Of a stretch of 36,822 nt of DNA, positions 15,972-25,400 are shown piece by piece. This DNA comes from Pseudomonadota bacterium. GTDB taxonomy: Bacteria > Desulfobacterota > Desulfobulbia > Desulfobulbales > Desulfurivibrionaceae. Position numbers and translations under genes: made by a program. A model generated the notes under the pieces. The model was not told where the DNA came from. It made no database searches and worked only from the letters and a program-made list of their open reading frames with translations. Position 1 is the stretch's first letter. Each line of letters opens with the position of its first letter. The DNA lies in contig JAHJTI010000015.1 of NCBI GenBank assembly GCA_018829945.1, positions 1-36,822 of the forward strand, given 5' to 3'.

Positions 15972-17229
15972 CACAACAAAAGACATGCTGGGAAGACAGC
16001 GGTTGACCCCGGTGCATGAGGCTCTATCTCTTCTCACCTCCAGCCTGCAAAATATCCAGCGGACGTCGGAACGTATTTGCCTGACTGAAGCACTCGATCG
16101 TATTACTGCCCAAGACATTCTTTCGCCGGAAGATCTCCCGGCACAGGCACGCTCGACCATGGACGGCTTTGCGGTAAGGGCTGCAGATACCTTTGGCGCC
16201 AGCCAGTCTTCACCGTGCTATCTTCAGATAAGCGGTGAAGTGCTCATGGGCGAAAACCCGCCGGGCAAAATAGAACAGGGCCATTGCTTCCGCATCTCCA
16301 CCGGCGGCCTCTTGCCCACGGGCAGCGATGGTGTGGTCATGCTTGAGCACACCATTCCGGTGGACAGCAAGATGATCGAACTGGTTAAAAGTGTTGGCGC
16401 CGGAACAAACCTGATTAACAGGGGGGAGGATATCAGCACAGGGAGTGTCGCCCTGGGCGCCGGGCATCGAATACGCCCCCAGGACCTCGGGTTGCTTGCC
16501 GGGTTGGGGATCGGTGCGCTCGAGGTATACTGCCGGGTGAAAGTGGGCATCCTTTCCACCGGCGATGAAATCGTCCACTGGTCCGAAAATCCCCCTGCCG
16601 GCAAAATCCGGGACATCAATGCGATCACCCTGACAGGTCTTGCCAGGCGGGCGGGCGCCATAGTCACCGATTATGGCATCGTTTCAGACCGTGAGGAAGA
16701 TTTTTTCCCAACAATGCTCAAAGCGATTAAGGAAAACGATCTTGTCCTCTTTTCAGGCGGCAGCTCTGTGGGAATGCGAGATCTTGGGGAAAAAATCATC
16801 GGACGGCTCGGCAACCCTGGGATTCTTGTCCACGGCGTCACCTTGAAACCGGGCAAACCGATCATCATAGGACTTCACAACGGCATTCCTCTCTTTGGTC
16901 TGCCGGGGCATCCTGTTTCAGCCATGGTCTGTTTTGAGCTCTTTGTCGAGCCGGCAATAGAACTCCTGTCCGGGCATAAAAAAAACCAGACACTTCCGCA
17001 ACCGACCATCCAAGCCGTGCTCGAAAGAAATATCAACTCCGCTGCCGGCCGCCTCGACCTGATTCGCGTCCGTCTGCAAGAGATAAACGGGGTTCTGATG
17101 GCCCAGCCGGTACTGGGCAAGTCAGGCTCGATTTCAACCCTGTCCAGGGCCCATGGCTATTTTTTCATCGATGAAAGTTCACAGGGCCTGGAAAAAAATT
17201 CCGAAGTAAGGGTGCACTTATTACAATGA
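15958..17229 (+). CDS. moeA: Molybdopterin molybdenumtransferase MoeA (first copy)
   Basis: MoeA inserts molybdate or tungstate into adenylylated molybdopterin. Family signatures are present: STMDGFAVRA near residue 65, RISTGGLLPTGSDGVVMLEH, GVGILSTGDE-like VGILSTGDEI, FSGGSSVGMRD, the GVTLKPGKP motif and GLPGHPVSAMVCFELF. 423 residues, normal length, ending in the usual domain IV (LDLIRVRLQEINGVLMAQPVLGKSGSISTLSRAHGYF). It overlaps the upstream unknown gene by 14 bases and the next moeA by four (ATGA). With a second moeA directly behind, the two may be specialised for different steps or for Mo versus W, which the sequence alone does not settle. Confidence 0.95.
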   Translation: MPASDTTKDMLGRQRLTPVHEALSLLTSSLQNIQRTSERICLTEALDRITAQDILSPEDLPAQARSTMDGFAVRAADTFGASQSSPCYLQISGEVLMGENPPGKIEQGHCFRISTGGLLPTGSDGVVMLEHTIPVDSKMIELVKSVGAGTNLINRGEDISTGSVALGAGHRIRPQDLGLLAGLGIGALEVYCRVKVGILSTGDEIVHWSENPPAGKIRDINAITLTGLARRAGAIVTDYGIVSDREEDFFPTMLKAIKENDLVLFSGGSSVGMRDLGEKIIGRLGNPGILVHGVTLKPGKPIIIGLHNGIPLFGLPGHPVSAMVCFELFVEPAIELLSGHKKNQTLPQPTIQAVLERNINSAAGRLDLIRVRLQEINGVLMAQPVLGKSGSISTLSRAHGYFFIDESSQGLEKNSEVRVHLLQ

Positions 17230-19157
17230 AAAAACGAAATATCTTCGTCAAAAACCATCCCCTTGCCGAGGCCAAAGAACTCTGGCGCCAGGCCCTTGCA
17301 AACATCGGATTCGGCAGCAGCACGACAGTCATACAGTCCATCCCTGTTGACACAGCACTCGGCTATCGTCTCGCCGGGCCGGTCTTTGCCATCCATTCAT
17401 CGCCCTCATACAATGCCGCAGCCATGGATGGCATCGCCGTCCATTTTGCAGATCTGGCCCAGGCAAGCGAGGCATCGCCTGTCCATCTCGGCAAAGATAA
17501 ATTCATGCCGGTAAACACCGGCAATGCCTTGCCTGAGGGCTTTGACGCCGTGGTGATGATTGAAGATGTCCATTATGTCAGCGATGAGGAAGTGGAATTG
17601 GCCATACCGGCAACTCCCTGGCAGCATGTCCGGACCATCGGGGAAGACATCGTTGCAACCGAGCTTATCCTGCCGGAAGGACATACGGTCCGGCCCATTG
17701 ACCAGGGTGCCATGCTTGCAACAGGAGTGACAACAATCAAGGTGCGGCGTCCGCCCAGGGTGCAGGTTATCCCCACCGGCAGCGAACTTATCCAGCCTGG
17801 ACAGACGGCAAAGCCAGGGCAGATCATAGAATTCAACTCCAGAATACTGGCGGGATATCTCAACGAATGGGGGGCTGAAGCCAATGGTTCGGCACCGGTT
17901 ATTGACGACCCCGACCATCTGCGCAAAGCGATACAAAAAGCGGTGCAGGAGAACGACATTGTGGTGCTCAATGCCGGAGCATCTGCGGGCACCAGGGATT
18001 ACACCTCAAATGTGCTGGCGGAACTGGGTGAAGTTATTGTCCATGGAGTGGCGATAAAGCCCGGTAAGCCCGTTATTCTCGCCATTGTCAACAATACGCC
18101 CGTCATCGGCCTGCCCGGATATCCGGTCTCAGCCATTCTTACCATGCGTCTCTTTGTCCGCGACATGATCTATGCCTTCATGAACCTGGAAACCCCGAAA
18201 GCACAGATGATAGAAGCGGTGATGTCCCGCCCCCTGGCCTCATCCATGGGGGTTGATGAATACGTTCGGGTTACCCTGGGCCAGGTTGACAACACCTTTA
18301 TGGCTACCCCCTCAGGAAAAGGTGCAGGAGCGGTAATGTCTCTTGTCCGGGCCGACGGGTTGCTCACTCTTCCTGCCGGGAGTGAAGGCATCGGCGCCGG
18401 AGAAAAGGTGCAGATTGAGTTGCTGCGCCCCCTGCACGAGATAGAGTCAACCCTTGTCTTTATCGGCAGCCACGACAATATCCTTGATGTCATTGCCAAT
18501 CAACTCCACAAACAACGCCCTCCAGCCAGGATTTCCTCAGCCCATGTCGGCTCCATGGGCGGCATCATGGCAATACGCCGGGGCGAGGCCCATCTTGCCG
18601 GGACCCATCTGTTGGATGAAGAAACCGGGGAGTATAATGTTTCCTACATTAAGCGTTTTCTGGCCGATATCCCTCTCCAGCTCATCAATCTCTGCTACCG
18701 GGAACAAGGGCTGATCGTCCAGAAAGGCAACCCCCTGGGTATTAAGGGCTTTGCCGATATCGCCGAGCGCAACCTTACTTTTATTAACCGCCAAAACGGG
18801 GCCGGCACCCGTCTGCTCACAGATAAGATACTGCGTGACCAGAACATTGATCCTGGTTCCATTCAAGGATACAGCCATGAAGAATACACCCATATGAGTG
18901 TTGCTGCGGCCATTGCCAGCGGCAGCGTTGACACGGGAATGGGAATTCGTGCGGCAGCAGTAGCCCTTCATCTTGATTTCGTGCCGGTGACGGAAGAACG
19001 GTACGACCTCATCCTTCCCCTGAAATTCCTGAAAGACAGCAAGGTCGCTGTCATTCTCGATCTTCTGAAAAATGACCGGAGTTTCCACGAAAAAGTCCTT
19101 GGCCTCGGCGGCTATGATCTCCGCGATTGCGGGAAGATACTGTACGAACAGAAATAA
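17226..19157 (+). CDS. MoeA fused to a C-terminal periplasmic-binding-protein-like domain
   Basis: The first roughly 405 residues are a second MoeA: AAMDGIAVHF, VNTGNALPEGFDAVVMIED, VIPTGSELIQPGQ, LNAGASAGTRDYTSNVL, GVAIKPGKP, GLPGYPVSAILTMRLF. From about residue 409 (LVFIGSHDNILDVIANQL) to 643 runs a PBP-like domain of the kind seen in MoeA/LysR-substrate-binding fusions (COG0303 plus COG1910 type), with GSMGGIMAIRRGEAHLAGTHLLDEETGEYN, INRQNGAGTRLL and AAAIASGSVDTGMGI. No signal peptide, so the domain works in the cytoplasm, plausibly binding the oxyanion or sensing ligand. 643 residues, normal for this fusion. Translation is coupled to the first moeA by ATGA; 59 bases separate it from moaD. 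Confidence 0.93.
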   Translation: MKKRNIFVKNHPLAEAKELWRQALANIGFGSSTTVIQSIPVDTALGYRLAGPVFAIHSSPSYNAAAMDGIAVHFADLAQASEASPVHLGKDKFMPVNTGNALPEGFDAVVMIEDVHYVSDEEVELAIPATPWQHVRTIGEDIVATELILPEGHTVRPIDQGAMLATGVTTIKVRRPPRVQVIPTGSELIQPGQTAKPGQIIEFNSRILAGYLNEWGAEANGSAPVIDDPDHLRKAIQKAVQENDIVVLNAGASAGTRDYTSNVLAELGEVIVHGVAIKPGKPVILAIVNNTPVIGLPGYPVSAILTMRLFVRDMIYAFMNLETPKAQMIEAVMSRPLASSMGVDEYVRVTLGQVDNTFMATPSGKGAGAVMSLVRADGLLTLPAGSEGIGAGEKVQIELLRPLHEIESTLVFIGSHDNILDVIANQLHKQRPPARISSAHVGSMGGIMAIRRGEAHLAGTHLLDEETGEYNVSYIKRFLADIPLQLINLCYREQGLIVQKGNPLGIKGFADIAERNLTFINRQNGAGTRLLTDKILRDQNIDPGSIQGYSHEEYTHMSVAAAIASGSVDTGMGIRAAAVALHLDFVPVTEERYDLILPLKFLKDSKVAVILDLLKNDRSFHEKVLGLGGYDLRDCGKILYEQK

Positions 19158-19216
19158 CAGCAACACATTGTGAAGATTGTTATGGATCTATTTCTGCAGA
19201 AAAACAGGGAATGCAT

Positions 19217-19441
19217 ATGCAGGTGACGGTCAAACTCTTTGCCTTCTTCCGCGAAGGGCGTTTCAAGGTAGAAGAAAGAGAATACCCCCAGGCGACGACA
19301 GTTTCCGATGTTGTTGAAGGCCTGGGCATTGATCTGGATAAGGTCGGCATAACCATGATAAATTCCAGGCATTGCAAGTTTGAAACCCTTTTACAAGAAG
19401 GGGATAACCTGGCTATTTTTCCAGTCATCGGCGGAGGCTGA
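19217..19441 (+). CDS. moaD: MoaD/ThiS-family sulfur carrier, probably tungstopterin MoaD
   Basis: This small beta-grasp sulfur carrier donates sulfur for the dithiolene of molybdopterin after activation by a MoeB-type E1. The start at 19217 (MQVTVKLFAFFREGRF) has AGGGA six bases upstream; the track start at 19127 is an upstream extension into the moeA-PBP end and intergenic space. At 74 residues it has family size and ends in the functional Gly-Gly tail (FPVIGGG). The adjoining moeB-like gene begins two bases after the stop, a strong sign that the two work as a pair. A ThiS role in thiamine synthesis is less likely given moeA and aor neighbours. Confidence 0.92.
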   Translation: MQVTVKLFAFFREGRFKVEEREYPQATTVSDVVEGLGIDLDKVGITMINSRHCKFETLLQEGDNLAIFPVIGGG

Positions 19442-19442
19442 G

Positions 19443-20255
19443 ATGTCACTTGCTGCCCGGTTGCGAGAAAAAAGCCAAGACAACATACTCCTGTTTGCCG
19501 ACGCCCTTATTCTGGCGGAACAATGCAACGTTGATCTGCTGAAATTAGAACAGACCGCACTTGAAAATAATATCTGGCCTGAACGCTACCAGCGCCACCG
19601 AGACATCTTTTCCCCGGCCCAGCAACACCAGCTGCTCGTCTCCATTGTGGCTATTGTCGGCTGCGGAGGATTAGGCGGCCAGGTCTTTGAAGAGTTTATT
19701 CGTCTTGGCGTGGGACGAATTATAGCGATTGATCCGGACTGTTTTGCCGCCCACAATCTTAACCGACAACTTCTCTGCACTGTCGAGGAGCTGGGCAGAT
19801 TCAAAGTGCAGGCGGCAGTCAGGCGAGCCCGTTCGGTAAACCCGGCTGTACAAGTAACTCCACTTGCCCAGTCTTTCTCCGTAGATATTCACAATGAAGT
19901 CCGCCAGGCACAGGTTGTGATAGATTGTCTCGACTCAGTTGCCGACCGGCACGAATTGGCGGAATTTTGCCGCTCATCGAGGATCCCTCTGGTGCACGGC
20001 GCAGTGGAAAAATGGTTCGGACAAATTGGCGTACAGAAAAAAAGCAACCTCATCAAAAACCTTTACCCCCAAATCCCCCCTCAGGATAAAATCACCATTC
20101 CCTCCGTACTTTCGTGTACCGTTGCTGCGGTGGCCTCCTTACAGGTCGCTGAAACCATAAAACTTCTTCTTCATCTGGATTCCCCGCTTCGCGATAACTG
20201 GAAAAGCGTTGATCTGTTGAACTGCGAAATTGAAGCGCTTGACGCGCAGCCATAG
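19443..20255 (+). CDS. moeB: MoeB/ThiF/HesA-family E1-like adenylyltransferase
   Basis: This enzyme adenylylates the C-terminal glycine of the MoaD encoded just upstream. The ATG at 19443 is preferred (GGAGG a few bases before, two-base gap to moaD). The nucleotide-binding GCGGLGGQVFEEFIRLGVG (about residue 75), the adenylation residues in DPDCFAAHNLNRQ, and the late VLSCTVAAVASLQVAETIKLL segment are visible. 270 residues. An N-terminal helical extension of about 60 residues precedes the Rossmann core. The two Cys-x2-Cys zinc pairs of classical MoeB are absent, so it is nearer to HesA-like forms. It ends the plus-strand island, 21 bases from convergent tamA. Confidence 0.9.
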   Translation: MSLAARLREKSQDNILLFADALILAEQCNVDLLKLEQTALENNIWPERYQRHRDIFSPAQQHQLLVSIVAIVGCGGLGGQVFEEFIRLGVGRIIAIDPDCFAAHNLNRQLLCTVEELGRFKVQAAVRRARSVNPAVQVTPLAQSFSVDIHNEVRQAQVVIDCLDSVADRHELAEFCRSSRIPLVHGAVEKWFGQIGVQKKSNLIKNLYPQIPPQDKITIPSVLSCTVAAVASLQVAETIKLLLHLDSPLRDNWKSVDLLNCEIEALDAQP

Positions 20256-20276
20256 CCTGCATTTTTCTCCTCTGCT

Positions 20277-22421
20277 TTAAAAAGCCGTGCCGATACTGAA
20301 ATGGATAACGTACTCCTCCTCGCCCCTTTCCTTGTCCTGATCCGGATTCCAGGCAAAATCTAGCCGGGCCGGACCGATGGGCAGCAAATAGAGCAGGCCG
20401 CAGCCGAGGCCGGGCCGGAGTCCTTTGAAATAATCGGCAAAGGTTGCGTCGATGATCTCGGAGCGATCGGTGAAGGGCGGTTCGCCATTCTCTTCGCGGG
20501 TGCGGTTCGGAGAGACGTTGCCATAGTCGAAAAAGAGTGAAGCGGCCAGCCGGTCCGTCAGCCTGTGGCGCAGCTCAATGGCAAAAACATTGAAGGCATC
20601 GCCGCCCAGCGGTTCGCCCTGCACATCCTTGGGCCCCAACTGCGACTCCTTGAAGCTGCGCACCGTATTCTCGCCGCCGTTAAAGAACCGCTCCCCGATG
20701 GGAATGGTGAGCTGATCCCGGCCGGGCAGGATAACCCCGGTGTCAAAGCGCAGCCCCAGGGTGTTTTTTTCGCTGAGCGGCAAAAATTTCCGCATGCCCA
20801 GATTGAACCGATAAAAGGAGATGCCGCTGCCCAGGGAGGGATCGGCAATTTCCACGGCCCCAAACGCCTTGTGCCCGCTGGTGGGAAAAAAGATATCGTT
20901 GCGGCTGTCCGTGGTGGCCTGAAGCTTGGCGCTGGCCGTGGTGTAGCTGCTCTCCGACGCCTCGGTGAGAGAGGTGGAGGCGAGCTCGACGATGTTGCTC
21001 TCCCGGTACAGATAGCCCAGGGTCACGCCTACCCCCCCGAAAAAGTTTCGGGAAAAAAGGAGGGAACCACCCACTTCCTCCCTGGTGAAGGACGGCTCTT
21101 CCCGCCTGCGGAAATATACGGGCAGAGCGGCGGTGATATCGCTGCCCAGAAGCCATGGGTCGGTGAGGTTGGCCTGCACATTGACGCTTTTCAGCGACCC
21201 GCCCGCTTCAAGGCCGAAAACCCGGCCGGTGCCGAAGATATTATTGTGTCGATACCCGGTGCTGGCCCGGAGCAGTTCGTACGAACCCCATCCTCCCTGA
21301 ACGAAAACCTCCCGGGCCATGGATTCCTGCACCGTGACTTCAAGAACCCGCTCCCCAGGGCTGAGGCCGTCCACCAGCTCGATAGCTACCCTGGAAAAAA
21401 GGCCGGTCTGGTAAAGCGCTCTGAAACTGGCCTGCTTTCCATCACCGCTATATATATCCCCGACCTGCAGGGCAAGGCGGCTGCGGATAAAGGCATCCGT
21501 AGTGCGCTCGTTTCCGTGGATGGCTATGGCGGCGATTTTCACTTTCGAACCGCTGGCAATGGTGACATCAAGATGTACCTGGGAGAAATTGACCCCTGTT
21601 GTATCCGAAACCGTAACCTCGGCTGCGGGAAATCCCAGATTGCCGTAGATCTCCTGCACCCGGCTTTTCAGCACCAGCTTACGCCGCGGCACATAGGCTT
21701 TACCGATCAGCTCTTCGGGGAGATCAGCCAGGAGCCCCATTGCCTCGGGATCGGTATCGCCATGAAACTCCACCGCGGCGATTATACGACGGGTCCCCTC
21801 CTGGACAGCGCAATGCACCGTAACCTTGCCGCGATCCGTGGAATAGCTGAAAACCGGGTCGCCGACCAGGGCTTGGGAATAACCCTCGCTCAGGTAAAGA
21901 TCCCGAATCGCACTCAGGGCGGCGCTGATATCCTTCTCCACAAACAGCAACTTGTTCAGGCCGAGAAAGCCGGTCGTTTCCCCCTCAAAAAAAGCAAGCA
22001 ATGTTTCCCGATCAAAGGCGGTGTTGCCTGAAAACTCGATGCTCTCGACAATCACCTGCACCCCCTCGCTCACGGTGAATTCAAGGGTTGCAGCCTCCGG
22101 CGCACCAGAGAGTCGATAGGAAACAACGGCAAAGGCATAGCCTTCCCTTTTATAGGCCTGCTCCATCTGAAAGGCGGCATCGTCCGCCGTGGCCGCCGGG
22201 AAATCGGTGTGGGCCAGCAAAGCAAGCTCTTCGGCCGCAGCCTGGCGCAGCCGCCCTTCCGAGAATGCCTGATTACCTGTGAAAACGAGCATATACTCCT
22301 TTGCGACCCGGCCCTCTGCCGGTTGGGCCAACACCGTGCCAACCCCTGCCGCAAGCTCCGTCAGCAGCAGAAGCGCGCAGCACAGGGAAACAGCCAGCCT
22401 TCTACTTGAAGCGGAAAACAA
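20277..22421 (-). CDS. tamA: Omp85-family outer membrane protein, TamA-like
   Basis: TamA is an outer membrane beta-barrel that works with TamB in moving proteins or phospholipids to the outer membrane. A signal peptide (LAVSLCCALLLLTELAAGVGTVLAQ) precedes about four POTRA-like repeats (for example FTGNQAFSEGRLRQ, EFSGNTAFDRETLLAFF, EFHGDTDPEAMG, AIHGNERTTDAFIRSRL). The barrel (about 370-714) has the Omp85 signature GERFFNGGENTVRSF and ends with an aromatic C-terminal residue (YVIHFSIGTAF) as the Bam recognition signal. At 714 residues it lies between E. coli TamA and BamA in size. It overlaps the end of tamB by 20 bases. BamA is the alternative; pairing with tamB favours TamA. Confidence 0.92.
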   Translation of the reverse strand: MFSASSRRLAVSLCCALLLLTELAAGVGTVLAQPAEGRVAKEYMLVFTGNQAFSEGRLRQAAAEELALLAHTDFPAATADDAAFQMEQAYKREGYAFAVVSYRLSGAPEAATLEFTVSEGVQVIVESIEFSGNTAFDRETLLAFFEGETTGFLGLNKLLFVEKDISAALSAIRDLYLSEGYSQALVGDPVFSYSTDRGKVTVHCAVQEGTRRIIAAVEFHGDTDPEAMGLLADLPEELIGKAYVPRRKLVLKSRVQEIYGNLGFPAAEVTVSDTTGVNFSQVHLDVTIASGSKVKIAAIAIHGNERTTDAFIRSRLALQVGDIYSGDGKQASFRALYQTGLFSRVAIELVDGLSPGERVLEVTVQESMAREVFVQGGWGSYELLRASTGYRHNNIFGTGRVFGLEAGGSLKSVNVQANLTDPWLLGSDITAALPVYFRRREEPSFTREEVGGSLLFSRNFFGGVGVTLGYLYRESNIVELASTSLTEASESSYTTASAKLQATTDSRNDIFFPTSGHKAFGAVEIADPSLGSGISFYRFNLGMRKFLPLSEKNTLGLRFDTGVILPGRDQLTIPIGERFFNGGENTVRSFKESQLGPKDVQGEPLGGDAFNVFAIELRHRLTDRLAASLFFDYGNVSPNRTREENGEPPFTDRSEIIDATFADYFKGLRPGLGCGLLYLLPIGPARLDFAWNPDQDKERGEEEYVIHFSIGTAF

Positions 22422-25400
22422 TTTTCACCCCCACATTGTAATTGTCGTACACATCCCGCTCGCTGGTGATAAAGAGCCGGTCTCCGGGGAGAAGCAGCCC
22501 CTCCACCAGGCGAAACCGCGCTTCCACCGTGTCTTCGCCGCTGCTGGTGATCTCGCGGCCTATATCCAGGTCGAAACGCTCGAGCACCGACTCGTCGGTT
22601 TCCGCCCCCCCGTTGCCGAACCAGTTGGCCAAAAGCCCCTTGCCCAGATAAACGGCCATGTTCATCCCGGCCACCTGCCGCCTTCCAGAGCCTGCGGTGT
22701 TAAGCGGCGGCCGACCGGTAAGCACCAGAAGCAGCAGGTCACTGTCGGGGAGGGCGGGCTGGGAAGAAAGGGTTATCACCGGCTCATCGGCCGTTCCCTG
22801 AAGGTGCATGTCGATATCATATCCCGCCAGCTTCGATTTGGCAGTCACATCAAAGGTGGGCCGATCAGGATCGTTTTTCGGGAAGGTAATCACCCCTGAT
22901 TCTATGACAAGGCGTCCCGCAGGCAGGGAAATGGAGACAGGATCGACAAAAATCCTCCCGACCAGCACTGGAACCTCCCCGGTGCCTCCAAGGCTGAACT
23001 CCGGGCGAACAGCGCCTTTGGCGAGATTGTTCCGGATGAGAAAAGGCTGCGTGGCGCTGACCTCGATACCAAATTCCATATCCCGAAAAGGCGGGTCGGG
23101 CAGGGAAAACGCCTGCAGCCCGATATCACTGCGCGGCCGGGAGGCGCCCTTAAAAAGCCGGAGAAAATCAATATTCTTGGTATAGCGGCCATCGGTGACA
23201 ATCAGTTTGCCGGAAAGAACCAGCTTGCGCACAGGCCCGCTGAGGCGCAGGTCGGCGTCACCGCGGATCTTCAGGTCGGCGTCACGGAAAAAGAGCAGAT
23301 TCTTGCCCTTGGCGGTAAAATCAAAGCTGCTTTCATCCCCGGCCATGATAATGGTTCCGCTCGCGTTAAAAGGCGCTCCGCCGAGCAGCCCCTCCATGCT
23401 CCGCACCTGAATGGTATCACCGGCGAACTCTGCCCGGACTGCTACGCCATCCATGGTTGGCAGGGTTGCCTTTGCAAAACGCAGGGTGGCATCGGTGAGG
23501 GTGAGCCCTCCGGACAGTTTAGGTGCAGCCGCATGGCCGCTTACGGAAAAAGTGGTGGCAAGCCTGCCGCTCAAACGACGCACCGCCTTGCTCTCCTGAA
23601 CAAGCCAGCCGATGTCCGCCATTTTCAGATTACCCTGAACGGCAAGAGTACCGGGAAGCTCCGCAGGCGGCTGACTTACAAGGCTCGCCAATGAAGGCAG
23701 TTGACGCCACTCACCGGAAAGCGTCCCGCTGCTGGAGGCGGACTCAAACTTACAACGCGTAAGCTGCAGCCGCGTTCCCGCCAGAGCCAGCGCGCAATCA
23801 AGATTGAGCGGTTCCGGGGGAAGTACGCCCTTAAGTTGCGGCACCGTCAGATTCCTGGCACGCAGGTTCGCCCTGCCCACGGGCTGCTGCCAGGATCCGG
23901 AAATATTCAGCTCCCCGATAAGTTCGCCCGACACGGTTCCCTGCCGGGGCACCTCCGCCGCCATTCCCGACAAGTCCGGAAGCTTGATCTGGCCATTCAG
24001 GGAAAACGGACCAGACAGAATGCTTTTCTCGGCAAAAGGATCATAAGGGATAAGGCCGGACAGGGAAACCTGCTGGCCAACCGCATTGTTGAAGGCAAAT
24101 TTTCTCAACCGCACCCCTTCGGACGAATATGCCAGGTCAATGCTCCCAACAAATGGTTCAACAAAATGGGAGCTGCCAAGGGCTGCCACAGAGCCGACCA
24201 GTGCCCCCCTGGCCCGGTTCAAGGGGCCTTGAATCGCCAGATTAAACTCCAGCCCTTTAAAATCATACCCCGGCACCAAGAGTCCCTTCAGCCATTCGCC
24301 GCTTTTAAAACCGCTGGCCCTGAGCTGAAAACTCCCCTCTTCCTGCCGGGAAAGTTTCCCTCCGGCAGATACAGATCCGACCGGACTGCGCAGCACCATA
24401 TTATCAATGACCAGACTTGTATTTCCGCCATAAACCGCAATCACGGCAAACGGTTTTTCCGCAACAAACCTGGCCCCGCCCCGGGACAGGATAAACTGCT
24501 GCAGTCTGGCGGATATCCTTTGCCTGGAAATATCGGCAGCAACATGGCCGGACAGGGAAAGGCTGCCCTGAGAAGTTTCAAGCCCTGCCTCTTTGCAGGC
24601 AAAATTCCGCCAATCTTCGGTATCAAGGGCCAGATCGCCCCGGGCTATGTCCAGGGTACCGAAACGCCCATTGCGCAGGGCAAGGGAAATATGCTGTCTG
24701 TTGCCAGGACTCTGGGTTACCGAACCGTGCAGGCTCCCGGAAAGATCGCCGACAATATCCTTGCAGGCAGAACCATACCGACCAAGTTCGCTGATCGCCA
24801 CCTCTCCCTCAAGGGACTCGATCGCCTTGCGGGACAGCGAATACTTTCCTGAAAAGCGCACTCTGTCGTTCCCCTGCCGTATTTGCGCGGAAACAACCTG
24901 CACCTGCTTGCCGTCCGCTTTGGCCTCGAGCCGGAGATCGCCCAACAGGCACCCCTGATAGCGCAGCTTTTCTCCCTGAAGCTTGATGTGACCTTCCACC
25001 GCCTGCAAGGTGCCGCTGAAGCCCATTGTTCCATGCAGACTTCCGCCCATCTCCGGCAGATCTGACAGCGAAGCGAACTCCCGAAGATCCGTAAGGGCAA
25101 TTTGAAACGTCCCGGTAAGCTGTTGCGTTGCAAATGACTGGTCGGCGGCGGGCAGCTCCATTGACCCATGACTGAGGATGAGCGAATTTCTGCTGCTCTG
25201 GAATCGCCCCTGGGTCAGAACAAGACGCTTCTCCTTGATCGTGCCTTCAAGTTCAAGAAAATGATTGGCTGGCAACAGAACAGCATCCGGACCTTTCCCG
25301 GCAATTTTCCAGAGGGCCGGAATATTTTTCAGCCGGGCAGCAAAATGCTCGACAGAAGCAGCTCCGGAAAGCCGCTTTTCTTTGAGGTCTGCGAGCGGCA

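Noticed and set aside
20565-22031. 488-residue plus-strand ORF opposite tamA
   Set aside because: Lies wholly antisense to a clear Omp85 gene, shows no family motif and is rich in residues typical of a reverse-complement shadow.
23701-24852. 383-residue plus-strand ORF opposite tamB
   Set aside because: Antisense shadow in a GC-biased long gene; no motif or good ribosome binding site.
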